Shown: in pieces, positions 15,920-25,661 of the stretch
Layout: each line of letters starts with the position of its first letter
How positions within the stretch are numbered: position 1 is the first letter of the stretch
NCBI RefSeq assembly: GCF_000701265.1
Contig: NZ_KL370760.1
Coordinates: 1-56,706 of the forward strand
Direction of reading: 5' to 3'
DNA length: 56,706 bases
DNA from: Legionella wadsworthii DSM 21896 = ATCC 33877
GTDB lineage: Bacteria; Pseudomonadota; Gammaproteobacteria; Legionellales; Legionellaceae
Notes under the pieces: model-generated
The model's database searches: none
What the model was told of the DNA's origin: nothing
What the model saw: only the letters and a program-made list of their open reading frames with translations
Program-made: the position numbers and the translations under genes

Positions 15920-17293
15920 ATGCGTCAATCTGCTTTGATTATTGTGCTTATGGCATTTAGTTTTCTCACTCAAGCTGCCCTGCCTGCTGATCCCATTCAA
16001 CGCTGTTTAGATGTGAGACGACTTGTGGACTTTACCTCAAGACAAAAAATGGCCGCTAAAGAACCGGGGGTATTGCGATTTAAATTTCATAAAATATCTC
16101 CATCCGAATTACCCTTAGACAATGCTACTGGCAATATGGATGAAGTCATTCAAGGTTTAACGAATCAAATTGAAAACTGCAGCAAAAGCCGTGGAGAATT
16201 TCAGAAAGTGGTTATTGCGGAGCAGCAATTCAAACGACAAGAATGGTGCCACCACACCAACAAAAAAATGCTCATGCTTGCGAAAGCCGCCAAGGGAAAT
16301 TTTCAAAAATATTTATCCAGTATTAAAACGGAGTTTGATTGGTACAAAAGCGAGGGTTGGCCTGAGAATCACGCAGGATTTAAAAAAGGTGAGTTTCAAT
16401 TTACAGCCTATTACGCACCTGCCGCAGTTGAAGCCCGCTCACATCGTGGTGGAGGATTTTTATACCCTCTTTACAGTAATCCAGGTGTGGTACACGTCGC
16501 GTCAGAATCTAAAAAACTCAAGTTGCAAGGCCCTCTTTGCGGTGTCGATCCGATGACGAAAATGATGCGGGGATTTTGCTTGAAAAATGCCGATGGCACG
16601 TATTCAGTAGTGCCGGATCGAGAAGAAATCAATCATGGAGCCTTAGATCCAAAATATATCATTGGTTACGTTAAAAATCCCAATGACCCAGCTTTTTTAA
16701 TGCTTCAAGGTTCAGGCTCATTAAAATTAGATGGTAAATTATACCGTCTCAACTACGATGCGGCCAATGGCAGACCACGTACCATGCTTGGCCGTATTGT
16801 TCAATGCGCACAAGACCCAACCTGTGGTGGTAATCTTGATGCCATGGAACGTTGTGCAAAAGACCCCAAATGCCACGATGAAACAAAATTGCGCTGTAAT
16901 TTATCAAAACAGATTAGACAAAGCGGGGGCTCAGAAAAATTTATCCGCCAATATTTAGATAGCCCACTTAACCGTGATAAAGCCGATAATTTAAGAAATA
17001 GGGATCAAAGTTATGTATTCTTTGTTAAAGAAGAAGGCGGACCATATGGTTCAGAAAATATTCCACTTACCCCACACGCCTCATGCGCGACGGATCATCG
17101 GGTAATACCAATAGGCATGAATATTGTCTATCATTGTAAAAAAACCACCTCCTGGTGTGTGGCTCAAGATGCTGGGGGTGCGATTGTAGGGGCACATATT
17201 GATGTTTATAAAGGGGAAGGAGATCAAGCTGGTGTAGAAGCAAATCAGATCAATCATGCAGGATCGTTATATGTTGCCCTGCCAAAACATTAA
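15920..17293 (+). CDS. mltA: MltA-family lytic transglycosylase
   Basis: A 457-residue periplasmic murein transglycosylase. A signal peptide (1-19, cut near TQA-AL) precedes the MltA core: FTAYYAP (E. coli GYYxP region), FLMLQGSGSLKLDG, and the C-terminal 3D domain AQDAGGAIVGAHID, in which D417 corresponds to the catalytic aspartate. The tail INHAGSLYVALPK is typical. Unlike E. coli MltA there is no lipobox cysteine, so the protein should be soluble. An unusual insertion near residues 295-325 carries two CAxDPxC-type repeats, a small cysteine-rich loop that could be disulfide-bonded. AAAGGA precedes the ATG. Confidence 0.92.
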   Translation: MRQSALIIVLMAFSFLTQAALPADPIQRCLDVRRLVDFTSRQKMAAKEPGVLRFKFHKISPSELPLDNATGNMDEVIQGLTNQIENCSKSRGEFQKVVIAEQQFKRQEWCHHTNKKMLMLAKAAKGNFQKYLSSIKTEFDWYKSEGWPENHAGFKKGEFQFTAYYAPAAVEARSHRGGGFLYPLYSNPGVVHVASESKKLKLQGPLCGVDPMTKMMRGFCLKNADGTYSVVPDREEINHGALDPKYIIGYVKNPNDPAFLMLQGSGSLKLDGKLYRLNYDAANGRPRTMLGRIVQCAQDPTCGGNLDAMERCAKDPKCHDETKLRCNLSKQIRQSGGSEKFIRQYLDSPLNRDKADNLRNRDQSYVFFVKEEGGPYGSENIPLTPHASCATDHRVIPIGMNIVYHCKKTTSWCVAQDAGGAIVGAHIDVYKGEGDQAGVEANQINHAGSLYVALPKH

Positions 17294-17343
17294 CCATCAA
17301 ACGCTTTCCACCCTATACTCAGATTGGTTGAGCCACTTTTCTA

Positions 17344-17904
17344 TCAGCCTTGGACCAGCCCAATTAAATACCCTGGCATTTTATTCAGGGGCAAGATTTG
17401 AGTAGCAGCACCTAATTTTAAGGCGGACTCAGGCATGATTTTACATTCAGCAGTGCGTGGGTCTTCTACAATCGTGTGCCCTCCACATAATTTCATCAAT
17501 AATAAACCTTCAGCCCCATCCGAATTACTGCCAGTAAGGAGTATACCTATGGCCCTGTTTCTTAAACTGTCTGCAGCGGACTCAAATAAAACATCAATGG
17601 AAGGCCTGGCAAAATGAATCGGTTCATCTAAAGATAAAGAAAAACAAAGCTTGTCTACAATTAAATGATAATCAGCAGGAGCCAAGTATACATACCCTGG
17701 TTGGAATACCATTTTATCTTGGACTTCAACTACGGTTAAGACACAATTTTTTTGAAAAAATTGGCTTAAAGATTCTACTTTTTTTGCTCGGTGCAAAACA
17801 ATGGCGATGGGAGTGGGGAAATCAGGAGGTAATTCCTTTAAAATGGCCGTTATGGCTTTAGAACCTCCAACGGATGCCCCGATGACCAAAAGTTGGTATG
17901 ACAT
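17344..17904 (-). CDS. cheB: CheB-type methylesterase catalytic domain, no receiver
   Basis: A 186-residue protein that is only the CheB catalytic domain. The family removes methyl esters (or deamidates) on chemoreceptor-like coiled coils. The triad is visible as S11 in GASVGGS, H38 in VLHRA and D129 in TGSNSDGAEG. The start at 17904 lies one base after the cheR stop codon (TGA at 17906-17908), with AAAAAGG upstream, so translation is coupled; an in-frame extension into cheR is not used. Without a receiver domain it is probably controlled by the adjacent kinase or constitutively active. Confidence 0.9.
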   Translation of the reverse strand: MSYQLLVIGASVGGSKAITAILKELPPDFPTPIAIVLHRAKKVESLSQFFQKNCVLTVVEVQDKMVFQPGYVYLAPADYHLIVDKLCFSLSLDEPIHFARPSIDVLFESAADSLRNRAIGILLTGSNSDGAEGLLLMKLCGGHTIVEDPRTAECKIMPESALKLGAATQILPLNKMPGYLIGLVQG

Positions 17905-17905
17905 T

Positions 17906-18739
17906 TCATTTAACCTTTTTATAAATCTTTTCCTTTTCATCCACTGTGACATAACAATGTTCATAAGGTGTAAATAACAAGGATTCCTTTTCACCTAATG
18001 CCAGATAACAAAAAGGAGCCAAACTCTGATACAACAATTGGTGTGTATGGTGCTGTAAATGGTGATTGAAATAAATCATCACATTACGGCAAAGAATAAG
18101 ATTAAACTCATTAAACACTGAGTCGGTTACAAGATTATGTTGGGCAAAATGAATATTTTTTTTAAGCGAATCATGCATCACTGCATTGTCACTGTCGGAA
18201 GTATAATATTCAGAGAAAGCTCTTTTCCCACCTGATTCAGCATAATTTTTTGCATACCGTTCCATCAAGGGTACGGAGAATATACCTTTTTGGGCCATTT
18301 CAATGACTTTTAGATTCATATCCGTTGCATAAATGATGCTGCGATGATAAAGCCCTTCCTCCGAGAGCAGTATGGCTATGGAATAAGCTTCCTCACCTGT
18401 AGAGCATCCTGCCACCCAAACACGGATAAATGGAAAAGTATGTAATAGGGGAATCACCTTTTTTCTTAATGCCTGAAAAAATTCCGGATCACGAAACATT
18501 GAGGTGATTAATACAGATAATGTCAACAATAAATTATTAAAACATTCACTACTATGAAAAATTCGCTCATGCAGATCGCCCAGGGTGAGAATGTTATTCA
18601 TAATCATAAAGTGTCGTAAGCGTCTTTTTAAAGAAGCAGAGGCATAATTTCTGAAATCATATCCATACTGATTGTAAATCTCCTCGAGCAAAGAGATAAC
18701 TTGAGCGTTATCCAGGGGCATGATCGGAGAATGATTCAT
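17906..18739 (-). CDS. cheR: CheR-type protein-glutamate methyltransferase
   Basis: A 277-residue SAM-dependent methyltransferase. The N-terminal helical domain ends with ITSMFRDPEFF (the CheR FFRDP signature). The SAM-binding loop is VWVAGCSTGEEAYSIA, and NLILCRNVMIYF is the conserved late motif. It lies 9 bp downstream of the multi-HAMP kinase and directly upstream of cheB. No classic chemoreceptor gene is nearby, so the natural substrate may be the HAMP/coiled-coil part of the kinase; that is inference. Confidence 0.92.
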   Translation of the reverse strand: MNHSPIMPLDNAQVISLLEEIYNQYGYDFRNYASASLKRRLRHFMIMNNILTLGDLHERIFHSSECFNNLLLTLSVLITSMFRDPEFFQALRKKVIPLLHTFPFIRVWVAGCSTGEEAYSIAILLSEEGLYHRSIIYATDMNLKVIEMAQKGIFSVPLMERYAKNYAESGGKRAFSEYYTSDSDNAVMHDSLKKNIHFAQHNLVTDSVFNEFNLILCRNVMIYFNHHLQHHTHQLLYQSLAPFCYLALGEKESLLFTPYEHCYVTVDEKEKIYKKVK

Positions 18740-18748
18740 ACAATTCCT

Positions 18749-21700
18749 TTAATGAAATAGATATACCCGAAACATCGAGACAAGCTGGTTAATGTCTACA
18801 GGCTTGGCAATATAATCAAAAGCACCCGCTTCTATACATTTTTCGCGATCACCTTTCATTGCTTTTGCCGTGAGTGCAATAATCGGTAGTTTTTTAAATT
18901 TAGGGTGTTTACGGATTTCTCGCATGGTTTCATAGCCATCCATTCCTGGCATCATAATATCCATGAGCACAATATCAATATTTGGATTGGTGTTTAAAAT
19001 CTCAATGGCTGCTTTTCCATTATCTGCGGTTAAAACCTCCATCTGGTATACTTCTAATACACTGGTCAATGCAAAAATATTTCGATAATCATCATCTACG
19101 ATTAATATTTTTTTCCCGGCGAACAATTCATCTCCCTGATGCAATTTTTCTATAGCTTTTCTTTTTTCCTTGGGCAATTTATTATGAACACGATGTAAAA
19201 AGAGGGTTGTCTCATCCAAAAGTCTCTCCTGGGAAGCAACATTTTTAATGATGATTGTTTGAGCCACTTTTCTTAATTTCATTTCCTCTTTTTGGGTTAA
19301 TTCTTTTCCTGTGTAAATAATGATGGGAATGTTTTTATACTCTGGGTGCTGATTGATCTCTTCTATTAATTCAAAGCCATCTTTATCAGGTAGCCCCAAA
19401 TCCAAAACCACACAATCAAATTTTACTTTTTTCAAATTATCCAAGGCTTCTTTTGCAGTACCGGCAACTGTGATTTCCACATCATCCCCATTTAACAACT
19501 CCACAATATTTTTCTGCATTAATTCTTCATCTTCGATAATCAATAATTGTTTGATTTCCTTATTGGAAAAGTTTTTAATGATTTCGAACATTTCTTGTAA
19601 TTTTTCATCAGTAACAGGCTTCACCAGGAATGTTTTTGCCCCATGCCTGTAGCCGCGGAATGATTCTTCATCAGCAGATATAATATGAACGGGAATATGG
19701 CGAGTAGCCGGATTTTCTTTTAATGTATCAAGAATACGCCAACCATCCATATCGGGTAAAAGAAGATCTAAAATAATGGCATTGGGCAGATAGCGATTAG
19801 CTAATTCTATCCCCTCAAGACCTAAGGTGGTTACTAGACCTTTAAAACCTTGTTCATGCGTTTTTTCAAGCAAAAGGTTTGCAAAAGATAAATCATCTTC
19901 AATAATAAGAACGATTCGATCATCAGGTGTAATATCGGCTTCATCATCCGTGATCATGGCTGATATTTCAGGAAGGGAATTGTTCGTGGATTCATCTCTA
20001 ATTTGATTCTTTTTCTCTCCACTAAGATTCGCCTTGATCTGGGGCCGTTTTTCAAGAAATTTATTCTGCGTGTCTTCCCTGTCAGAATTGTCAATTAATT
20101 TTAAAATTTCGGGCTCGCCCTCGTATTTTTGAGGTAAATATAAAGTGAAATTACAGCCCTTTCCTTCTTCACTGGTTAAACGGATCTCCCCTCCTAATAA
20201 CCTGGCTATTTCACGACTAATGGATAATCCAAGGCCTGTGCCTCCGTATTTGCGGCTTGTACTGCCATCGGCCTGTTGGAATGCTTCAAATATTATTTTT
20301 TGTTTTTCTTTAGCAACACCAATACCTGTGTCGCGAACCGAAAAAGCGATCACCTGATCTGCGTTGACCAGATTCGAAGATTTACTACTCCACCCCCCTT
20401 TAGCAAGACTTATATCAACAGTAATACTTCCCTTCTCGGTAAATTTAAATGCATTGGACAATAAATTTTTTAAAACTTGGAATAACCGTTTGGTATCCGT
20501 AAAAATAGTTGAAGGGACATCGGGGGCAAATTCAATTTTATAATCTAATTTTTTCTCTTCAGCGACATGAGAGAACATTTTGTATAAATGATTATAAATT
20601 TCTGTGAGAGACACTGGGTTTATATCAATCGCTACTGTACCGGATTCAATTTTAGATAAATCGAGAATGTCATTAATCAGATTTAACAAATCGACTCCTG
20701 ATGAATAAATGGTGTTTGCAAATTCCACTTCATTATGTGATAGATTTTTAGAACGATTTTCTGACAACTGTCTGGATAAAAGTAATAAACTATTCAGCGG
20801 GGTTCTTAATTCATGGGACATATTGGCTAAAAATTCAGATTTATATTTAGAAGTTAAAGCCAATTGCTCCGCTTTTTCTTCCAAAGATTGGCGGGCACGC
20901 TCAACCTCCCTGTTTTTGTTTTCCACCTCGTTGTTCTGTTCTGCCAATAATCTCGCTTTTTCTTCCAATTCCTCATTGGTTTGTTGCAATTCTTCTTGCT
21001 GACTTTGCAATTCCTGAGCCATGGATTGAGATTGTTTGAGCAATTCTTCGGTTCGACTGTTGGCCTCAATTGTGTTCAATACAATACCGATACTTTCTGT
21101 TAATTGATCCAGTAATACTTGTTGTGCCATAGAAAAATGATCAAAAGAGGCCAATTCAATCACGGCTTTGACTTGTCCCTCAAATAAAACTGGTAAAAGA
21201 ATGATATTAAGGGGAGTGGATTCGCCCAACCCGGAAGAAATATAAATATAATCTTCAGGAACATTATTCAGTAAAATTCGTTCCTTCTCAAAAGCACATT
21301 GGCCGACTAATCCTTCACCAATCAAGAATTCATTAGATAAATTTTTACGCTGTTTGAAAGCATAAGCGGCCATCATTTTGAGCTTTGGAACCGTTCCGCT
21401 ATTGTCCATGAGATAAAACAGGGCATGTTGCGAATTCACCACGGGCGCTAATTCAGACAAAATTTGCTTGGCGACCAACATGAGATCTTTTTGTCCTTGC
21501 AACATGCGGGTGAACTTCGCAAGATTTGTTTTAAGCCAGTCTTGTTCAGTATTTTTCAATGTGGTGTCTTTTAGGTTATTAATCATCTCATTGATGATGT
21601 CTTTAAGAACAGCGACCTCACCCAGGGCTTCCACACGAATGGTTCGAGTTAAATCTCCTTTAGTCACTGCCTGGGCTACCTCAGAAATCGCACGCACCTG

Positions 21701-24520
21701 AGTGGTTAGATTAGCCGCCAACTGGTTTACGTTTTCAGTTAAATCTTTCCAGATCCCTGAGGCACCCGGAACATTGGCTTGCCCACCCAGTTTACCCTCA
21801 ACCCCTACCTCACGCGCAACAGTCGTGACTTGTTCTGCAAAAGTAGAGAGGGTATTTATCATGCTGTTAATCGTATCGGTAAGCTCAGCGATTTCGCCTT
21901 TTGCCTGAACCACCAATTGTTTTTCGAGATCCCCTTTCGCTACTGCAGTAACCACTTTGGCAATACCCCGTACTTGATCGGTTAAATTAGTCGCCATGAG
22001 ATTCACGCTATCGGTCAAATCTTTCCAGGTTCCCGATACCCCTTGCACGGCTGCCTGTCCACCAAGTTTGCCTTCAGTACCTACCTCACGAGCTACCCGG
22101 GTAACCTCTGAGGCAAAAGAATTTAATTGATCCACCATGATATTGATGGTTTCTTTTAATTCTAGTATTTCTCCTTTTGCATCAACCGTTATCTTCTTAG
22201 ACAAATCCCCATTCGCAACAGCGGTCGTCACCCCGGCAATATTACGCACTTGGCCTGTCAAATTATTGGCCATCAAATTGACGTTTTCAGTGAGATCTTT
22301 CCAGGTTCCAGCCATCCCTTGTACATACGCCTGCCCGCCCAGTCTTCCTTCAGTACCCACTTCACGAGCTACCCGCGTGACCTCAGAAGCAAAAGTACGT
22401 AACTGCTCCACCATGGTGTTGATGGTGTCTTTTAACTGCAAAAACTCGCCCCGAACATCTACAGTAATTTTCTTGGATAGATCCCCTGTGGCCACAGCGG
22501 TCGTCACTTCTGCAATATTTCGCACCTGGTCTGTGAGATTATTTGCCATCATATTCACATTCTGGGTTAAATCCTTCCAGGTACCACCTATCCCTTCCAC
22601 TTCAGCTTGGCCCCCCAGTTTTCCTTCGGTACCTACCTCACGGGCCACCCGCGTGACCTCTGAGGCGAAAGAATTGAGCTGATCCACCATGATGTTGATG
22701 GTATTCTTTAGCTCAAGAATTTCTCCTTTCACATCCACCGTAATCTTCTTGGACAAATCACCATTTGCCACCGCAGTAGTGACCTCTGCGATGTTACGGA
22801 CTTGCGCAGTAAGGTTGCTCGCCATCAAATTAACGTTTTCGGTTAAATCATTCCAAGTACCGCCAACACCTGTAACCTCCGCCTGACCTCCCAGTTTTCC
22901 TTCGGTACCCACCTCACGGGCCACACGCGTTACTTCCGAAGCGAAAGAGTTCAATTGATCGACCATGATGTTGATGGTATTTTTTAACTCAAGAATTTCT
23001 CCTTTCACATCCACTGTAATCTTCTTGGACAAATCGCCATTTGCCACCGCAGTCGTCACCTCGGCGATGTTTCGCACCTGGCCTGTTAAATTGCTGGCCA
23101 TCAAGTTGACATTTTCTGTTAAATCCTTCCAAGTTCCTCCGACCCCGGTAACTTCTGCCTGTCCTCCCAGTTTTCCTTCAGTTCCTACCTCGCGGGCTAC
23201 ACGGGTTACTTCTGAGGCGAAAGAATTGAGCTGATCCACCATGATGTTGATGGTATTCTTTAGCTCGAGAATCTCCCCTTTCACATCTACAGTAATTTTC
23301 TTGGATAAATCGCCATTTGCAACCGCAGTCGTCACATCAGCGATATTCCGCACTTGGGCCGTTAAGTTACTGGCCATTAAATTGACGTTTTCTGTTAAAT
23401 CTCTCCAGGTACCGCCCACGCCTTCTACTTCGGCTTGCCCCCCCAATTTTCCTTCCGTGCCTACTTCACGAGCAACCCGAGTTACCTCTGAGGCAAAAGA
23501 GTTTAATTGAACCATCATCGTATTAATGGTGTTTTTTAACTCAAGAATTTCCCCTTTCACATCCACAGTAATTTTTTTTGATAAGTCCCCATTCGCAACA
23601 GCTGTAGTGACTTCAGCAATATTCCGAACTTGTGCCGTTAAATTACTGGCCATCTGGTTTACATTATCTGTCAAATCCTTCCATGTTCCCGATACACCTT
23701 TCACTGTAGCCTGACCGCCTAATTTACCCTCAGTACCTACTTCACGCGCGACACGGGTAACCTCTGAAGCGAAAGAACTTAATTGATCCACCATGGTATT
23801 AATGGTGTTCTTTAATTCAAGAATTTCACCTTTAACATCCACAGTAATTTTTTTAGAGAGATCGCCGCTTGCAACCGCCTTAGTTACTTCAGCAATATTG
23901 CGAACCTGCAAAGTCAAATTATTGGCCATCATATTCACATTTTCTGTGAGGTTTTTCCAAGTCCCTGATACTCCCGAGACTTCTGCCTGGCCTCCTAATT
24001 TACCTTCGGTACCTACTTCCCGGGCAACCCGGGTTACCTCTGAAGAGAATGCGTTTAACTGGGCCACCATCGAGTTGACGATTTCAACTGTGGTTAAAAA
24101 AGCGCCTTTTAAGGTTTTGCCTTCTACCTTAAGCGGCATTTTTTGGGTCAAATCTCCAGAAGCCACAGCAGCGATAACTCGTCCCATCTCAGACATTGGC
24201 TGAATTAAATCCGTGATAAGGTTATTGATTGAATCCACATTAACCCGCCAGGCGCCATCTCCCTGTAAAAAACTTGCTCGTTTTTCGATTTTCCCTTCTT
24301 TCCCTACTTCCTTACTAATTTGAGCCAATTCTTTATTTTGACCGTCGGCAGTTTCAATAATCATATTAAATGCATCAGCAATTTTCCCAGGCAGGCCTAT
24401 CCAATCAGAGGGCAATCGCACACCGAAATCACCTTTTTTAAAAGAAAGTAATGCATTTAATAATTTTTTTGTTTCTGCGGGCCCTAAAGAATCTAACTTC
24501 AAATTAGATTGGGATGGCAT
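18749..24520 (-). CDS. Multi-HAMP hybrid histidine kinase with GAF and three receiver domains
   Basis: A 1923-residue cytoplasmic hybrid kinase with no membrane segment. Residues 1-160 hold divergent HAMP-like units. Residues 161 to about 988 are nine tandem 92-residue HAMP units starting with (E)[22 protein letters not shown] domain spans roughly 1010-1150, then a long coiled coil, HisKA with H1236 in MSHELRTPL, an HATPase with DTGIGV and GTGLGLS, and three receivers with phospho-acceptors D1585, D1707 and D1854. The HAMP array recalls fungal group III kinases (Nik1/Os-1), which sense osmotic stress. AAAGGAG precedes the ATG by seven bases. It heads an operon with cheR and cheB, which might tune the array by methylation. 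The output is unknown. Confidence 0.93.
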   Translation of the reverse strand: MPSQSNLKLDSLGPAETKKLLNALLSFKKGDFGVRLPSDWIGLPGKIADAFNMIIETADGQNKELAQISKEVGKEGKIEKRASFLQGDGAWRVNVDSINNLITDLIQPMSEMGRVIAAVASGDLTQKMPLKVEGKTLKGAFLTTVEIVNSMVAQLNAFSSEVTRVAREVGTEGKLGGQAEVSGVSGTWKNLTENVNMMANNLTLQVRNIAEVTKAVASGDLSKKITVDVKGEILELKNTINTMVDQLSSFASEVTRVAREVGTEGKLGGQATVKGVSGTWKDLTDNVNQMASNLTAQVRNIAEVTTAVANGDLSKKITVDVKGEILELKNTINTMMVQLNSFASEVTRVAREVGTEGKLGGQAEVEGVGGTWRDLTENVNLMASNLTAQVRNIADVTTAVANGDLSKKITVDVKGEILELKNTINIMVDQLNSFASEVTRVAREVGTEGKLGGQAEVTGVGGTWKDLTENVNLMASNLTGQVRNIAEVTTAVANGDLSKKITVDVKGEILELKNTINIMVDQLNSFASEVTRVAREVGTEGKLGGQAEVTGVGGTWNDLTENVNLMASNLTAQVRNIAEVTTAVANGDLSKKITVDVKGEILELKNTINIMVDQLNSFASEVTRVAREVGTEGKLGGQAEVEGIGGTWKDLTQNVNMMANNLTDQVRNIAEVTTAVATGDLSKKITVDVRGEFLQLKDTINTMVEQLRTFASEVTRVAREVGTEGRLGGQAYVQGMAGTWKDLTENVNLMANNLTGQVRNIAGVTTAVANGDLSKKITVDAKGEILELKETINIMVDQLNSFASEVTRVAREVGTEGKLGGQAAVQGVSGTWKDLTDSVNLMATNLTDQVRGIAKVVTAVAKGDLEKQLVVQAKGEIAELTDTINSMINTLSTFAEQVTTVAREVGVEGKLGGQANVPGASGIWKDLTENVNQLAANLTTQVRAISEVAQAVTKGDLTRTIRVEALGEVAVLKDIINEMINNLKDTTLKNTEQDWLKTNLAKFTRMLQGQKDLMLVAKQILSELAPVVNSQHALFYLMDNSGTVPKLKMMAAYAFKQRKNLSNEFLIGEGLVGQCAFEKERILLNNVPEDYIYISSGLGESTPLNIILLPVLFEGQVKAVIELASFDHFSMAQQVLLDQLTESIGIVLNTIEANSRTEELLKQSQSMAQELQSQQEELQQTNEELEEKARLLAEQNNEVENKNREVERARQSLEEKAEQLALTSKYKSEFLANMSHELRTPLNSLLLLSRQLSENRSKNLSHNEVEFANTIYSSGVDLLNLINDILDLSKIESGTVAIDINPVSLTEIYNHLYKMFSHVAEEKKLDYKIEFAPDVPSTIFTDTKRLFQVLKNLLSNAFKFTEKGSITVDISLAKGGWSSKSSNLVNADQVIAFSVRDTGIGVAKEKQKIIFEAFQQADGSTSRKYGGTGLGLSISREIARLLGGEIRLTSEEGKGCNFTLYLPQKYEGEPEILKLIDNSDREDTQNKFLEKRPQIKANLSGEKKNQIRDESTNNSLPEISAMITDDEADITPDDRIVLIIEDDLSFANLLLEKTHEQGFKGLVTTLGLEGIELANRYLPNAIILDLLLPDMDGWRILDTLKENPATRHIPVHIISADEESFRGYRHGAKTFLVKPVTDEKLQEMFEIIKNFSNKEIKQLLIIEDEELMQKNIVELLNGDDVEITVAGTAKEALDNLKKVKFDCVVLDLGLPDKDGFELIEEINQHPEYKNIPIIIYTGKELTQKEEMKLRKVAQTIIIKNVASQERLLDETTLFLHRVHNKLPKEKRKAIEKLHQGDELFAGKKILIVDDDYRNIFALTSVLEVYQMEVLTADNGKAAIEILNTNPNIDIVLMDIMMPGMDGYETMREIRKHPKFKKLPIIALTAKAMKGDREKCIEAGAFDYIAKPVDINQLVSMFRVYLFH
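21700..24040. repeat. Tandem 276-bp coding repeats (HAMP array)
   Basis: Inside the kinase gene, units recur with a 276-bp period (for example the same reverse-strand sequence near 22689, 22965, 23241, 23517 and 23793). Several units differ mainly at third codon positions, so the protein repeats are conserved under selection while the DNA has drifted. The array is a site where copy number could vary by recombination. Confidence 0.85.
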
Positions 24521-24738
24521 TTGTTAACTCCTTTAACTTTCCAACATCCTGTTGTTCAGTATTTACTTCTTATACAGAAATCATGTTTTAACTCATAATG
24601 TCTTATTGATTCATTTTTCTATAAATTCCTATTTATTATAGGATAAATCCGCAAAAAAACAGGAATTATCATAAAATATCCTATACGGAAAACCAGCATT
24701 TTAGTCTTATCTGAAACAAGGACAGGGGGAGGTAGTAT

Positions 24739-24762
24739 AAGTGGGCTATACCAAGCCCACTT
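24739..24762 (-). terminator. Hairpin after the PRC-barrel gene
   Basis: A perfect 9-bp stem AAGTGGGCT / AGCCCACTT with a 6-nt loop lies just past the PRC-barrel stop codon. The U-tract is poor. It separates the PRC/DUF883 pair from the kinase operon, whose own promoter should lie within 24521-24738. Confidence 0.5.
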
Positions 24763-24770
24763 CATGAGAA

Positions 24771-25100
24771 TTAACCATAAAAATCTGAAATGGTCTTGGT
24801 CATTTCTGGCGAGAAATCGGGCCAGTGATCTTTATCAAAACCAGGTGAATTTTTTAACCGTTCTTTATCTATATTCAAAATAAAGCAATCTTCATCAGGA
24901 TCATAGTTGAAGGCATGCCATGGAATCGCAAAATATTTATTGCCAAAGCTCATAAAGCCACCGAAATCAAGAACCAGATAGGTCACTTTTCCGGAAACCT
25001 TATCTACCACCATTTCAGCAACTTCTCCTATATCTTCAAGTTCCGTATTTTTAACTGAAACCCCGACTACTTCACCAGATCGAACATTTGAGCTTACCAT
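24771..25100 (-). CDS. PRC-barrel domain protein
   Basis: A 109-residue soluble protein with a PRC-barrel fold: SGEVVGVSVKN, the E-D-I-G-E-V turn, VDKVSGKVTYLVLDFGGF and KYFAIPWHAFNYD are the standard strands. PRC barrels act as small interaction or adaptor domains (RimM C-terminus, photosynthetic H subunit) and often occur with stress genes. It lies 20 bp downstream of the DUF883 gene, in one operon with it. The specific role is unknown. Confidence 0.88.
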   Translation of the reverse strand: MVSSNVRSGEVVGVSVKNTELEDIGEVAEMVVDKVSGKVTYLVLDFGGFMSFGNKYFAIPWHAFNYDPDEDCFILNIDKERLKNSPGFDKDHWPDFSPEMTKTISDFYG

Positions 25101-25120
25101 TTTATTCTTCCTTGTTTTGG

Positions 25121-25423
25121 TTATTTAAAAATTTTAGCAAGAAGATACCCTATCCCTGCTGCTACCAGTACAGATGTGAGGGGTTGGCTTCGAATTGAAC
25201 CGGACAAATTAGCTAAAGAGTCCTCAATATATCCTTCTGCTTTACTTAATTCTGCCTTTCCAGATTGATATAAATCTGTAGCAGTGCTCCCAATTTGATT
25301 GGCTAACTCTTCCGCTTTAGGTTTTGTTTCATAATAAGCGTTACCTACTTTTTCCTTGGCGGTATCATAGAGTTCACCAGCCTTCCTTTTGATTTCCTTT
25401 GCATTGTCATTAAAATCCTTCAT
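25121..25423 (-). CDS. DUF883/ElaB-type membrane-anchored stress protein
   Basis: A 100-residue protein: an amphipathic, Lys/Glu/Ala-rich helical region (1-78) and a C-terminal membrane segment (RSQPLTSVLVAAGIGYLLAKIFK-like, with the RxxP motif). This is the DUF883 layout of E. coli ElaB/YqjD, inner-membrane proteins linked to ribosome association and stationary-phase stress. The ATG at 25423 is chosen because AAAGGAG lies seven bases upstream; an in-frame ATG nine codons earlier has no such site. It is first in an operon with the PRC-barrel gene. Confidence 0.88.
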   Translation of the reverse strand: MKDFNDNAKEIKRKAGELYDTAKEKVGNAYYETKPKAEELANQIGSTATDLYQSGKAELSKAEGYIEDSLANLSGSIRSQPLTSVLVAAGIGYLLAKIFK

Positions 25424-25661
25424 GACGTTTCTCCTTTCAAAATGCCTCAATTTAAGCTTAATAAGTTACGTCTATTTGTCAAATCTCTTTTTGATTCACC
25501 AAACCAATTACAAGGAATCGATATATTCGAAATATGTCCTGATTTTCTTAATTTTAGCTATACTCATTTCATTCAGGTCAGGCTTTGAAATACAAAGTAA
25601 TTTTGTTTGTCTCATCTTTATATTGAACCGGTTGGAAGATATATATTGAACGGAAAGGGAA

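Noticed and set aside
17905..17994. N-terminal extension of the CheB-type protein
   Set aside because: It lies inside cheR in another frame, and the natural start at 17904 directly follows the cheR stop with a ribosome binding site.
22137..24203. Plus-strand open frames opposite the HAMP array
   Set aside because: Mirror frames of a repeated gene, with the same 276-bp period; they encode no recognisable protein.
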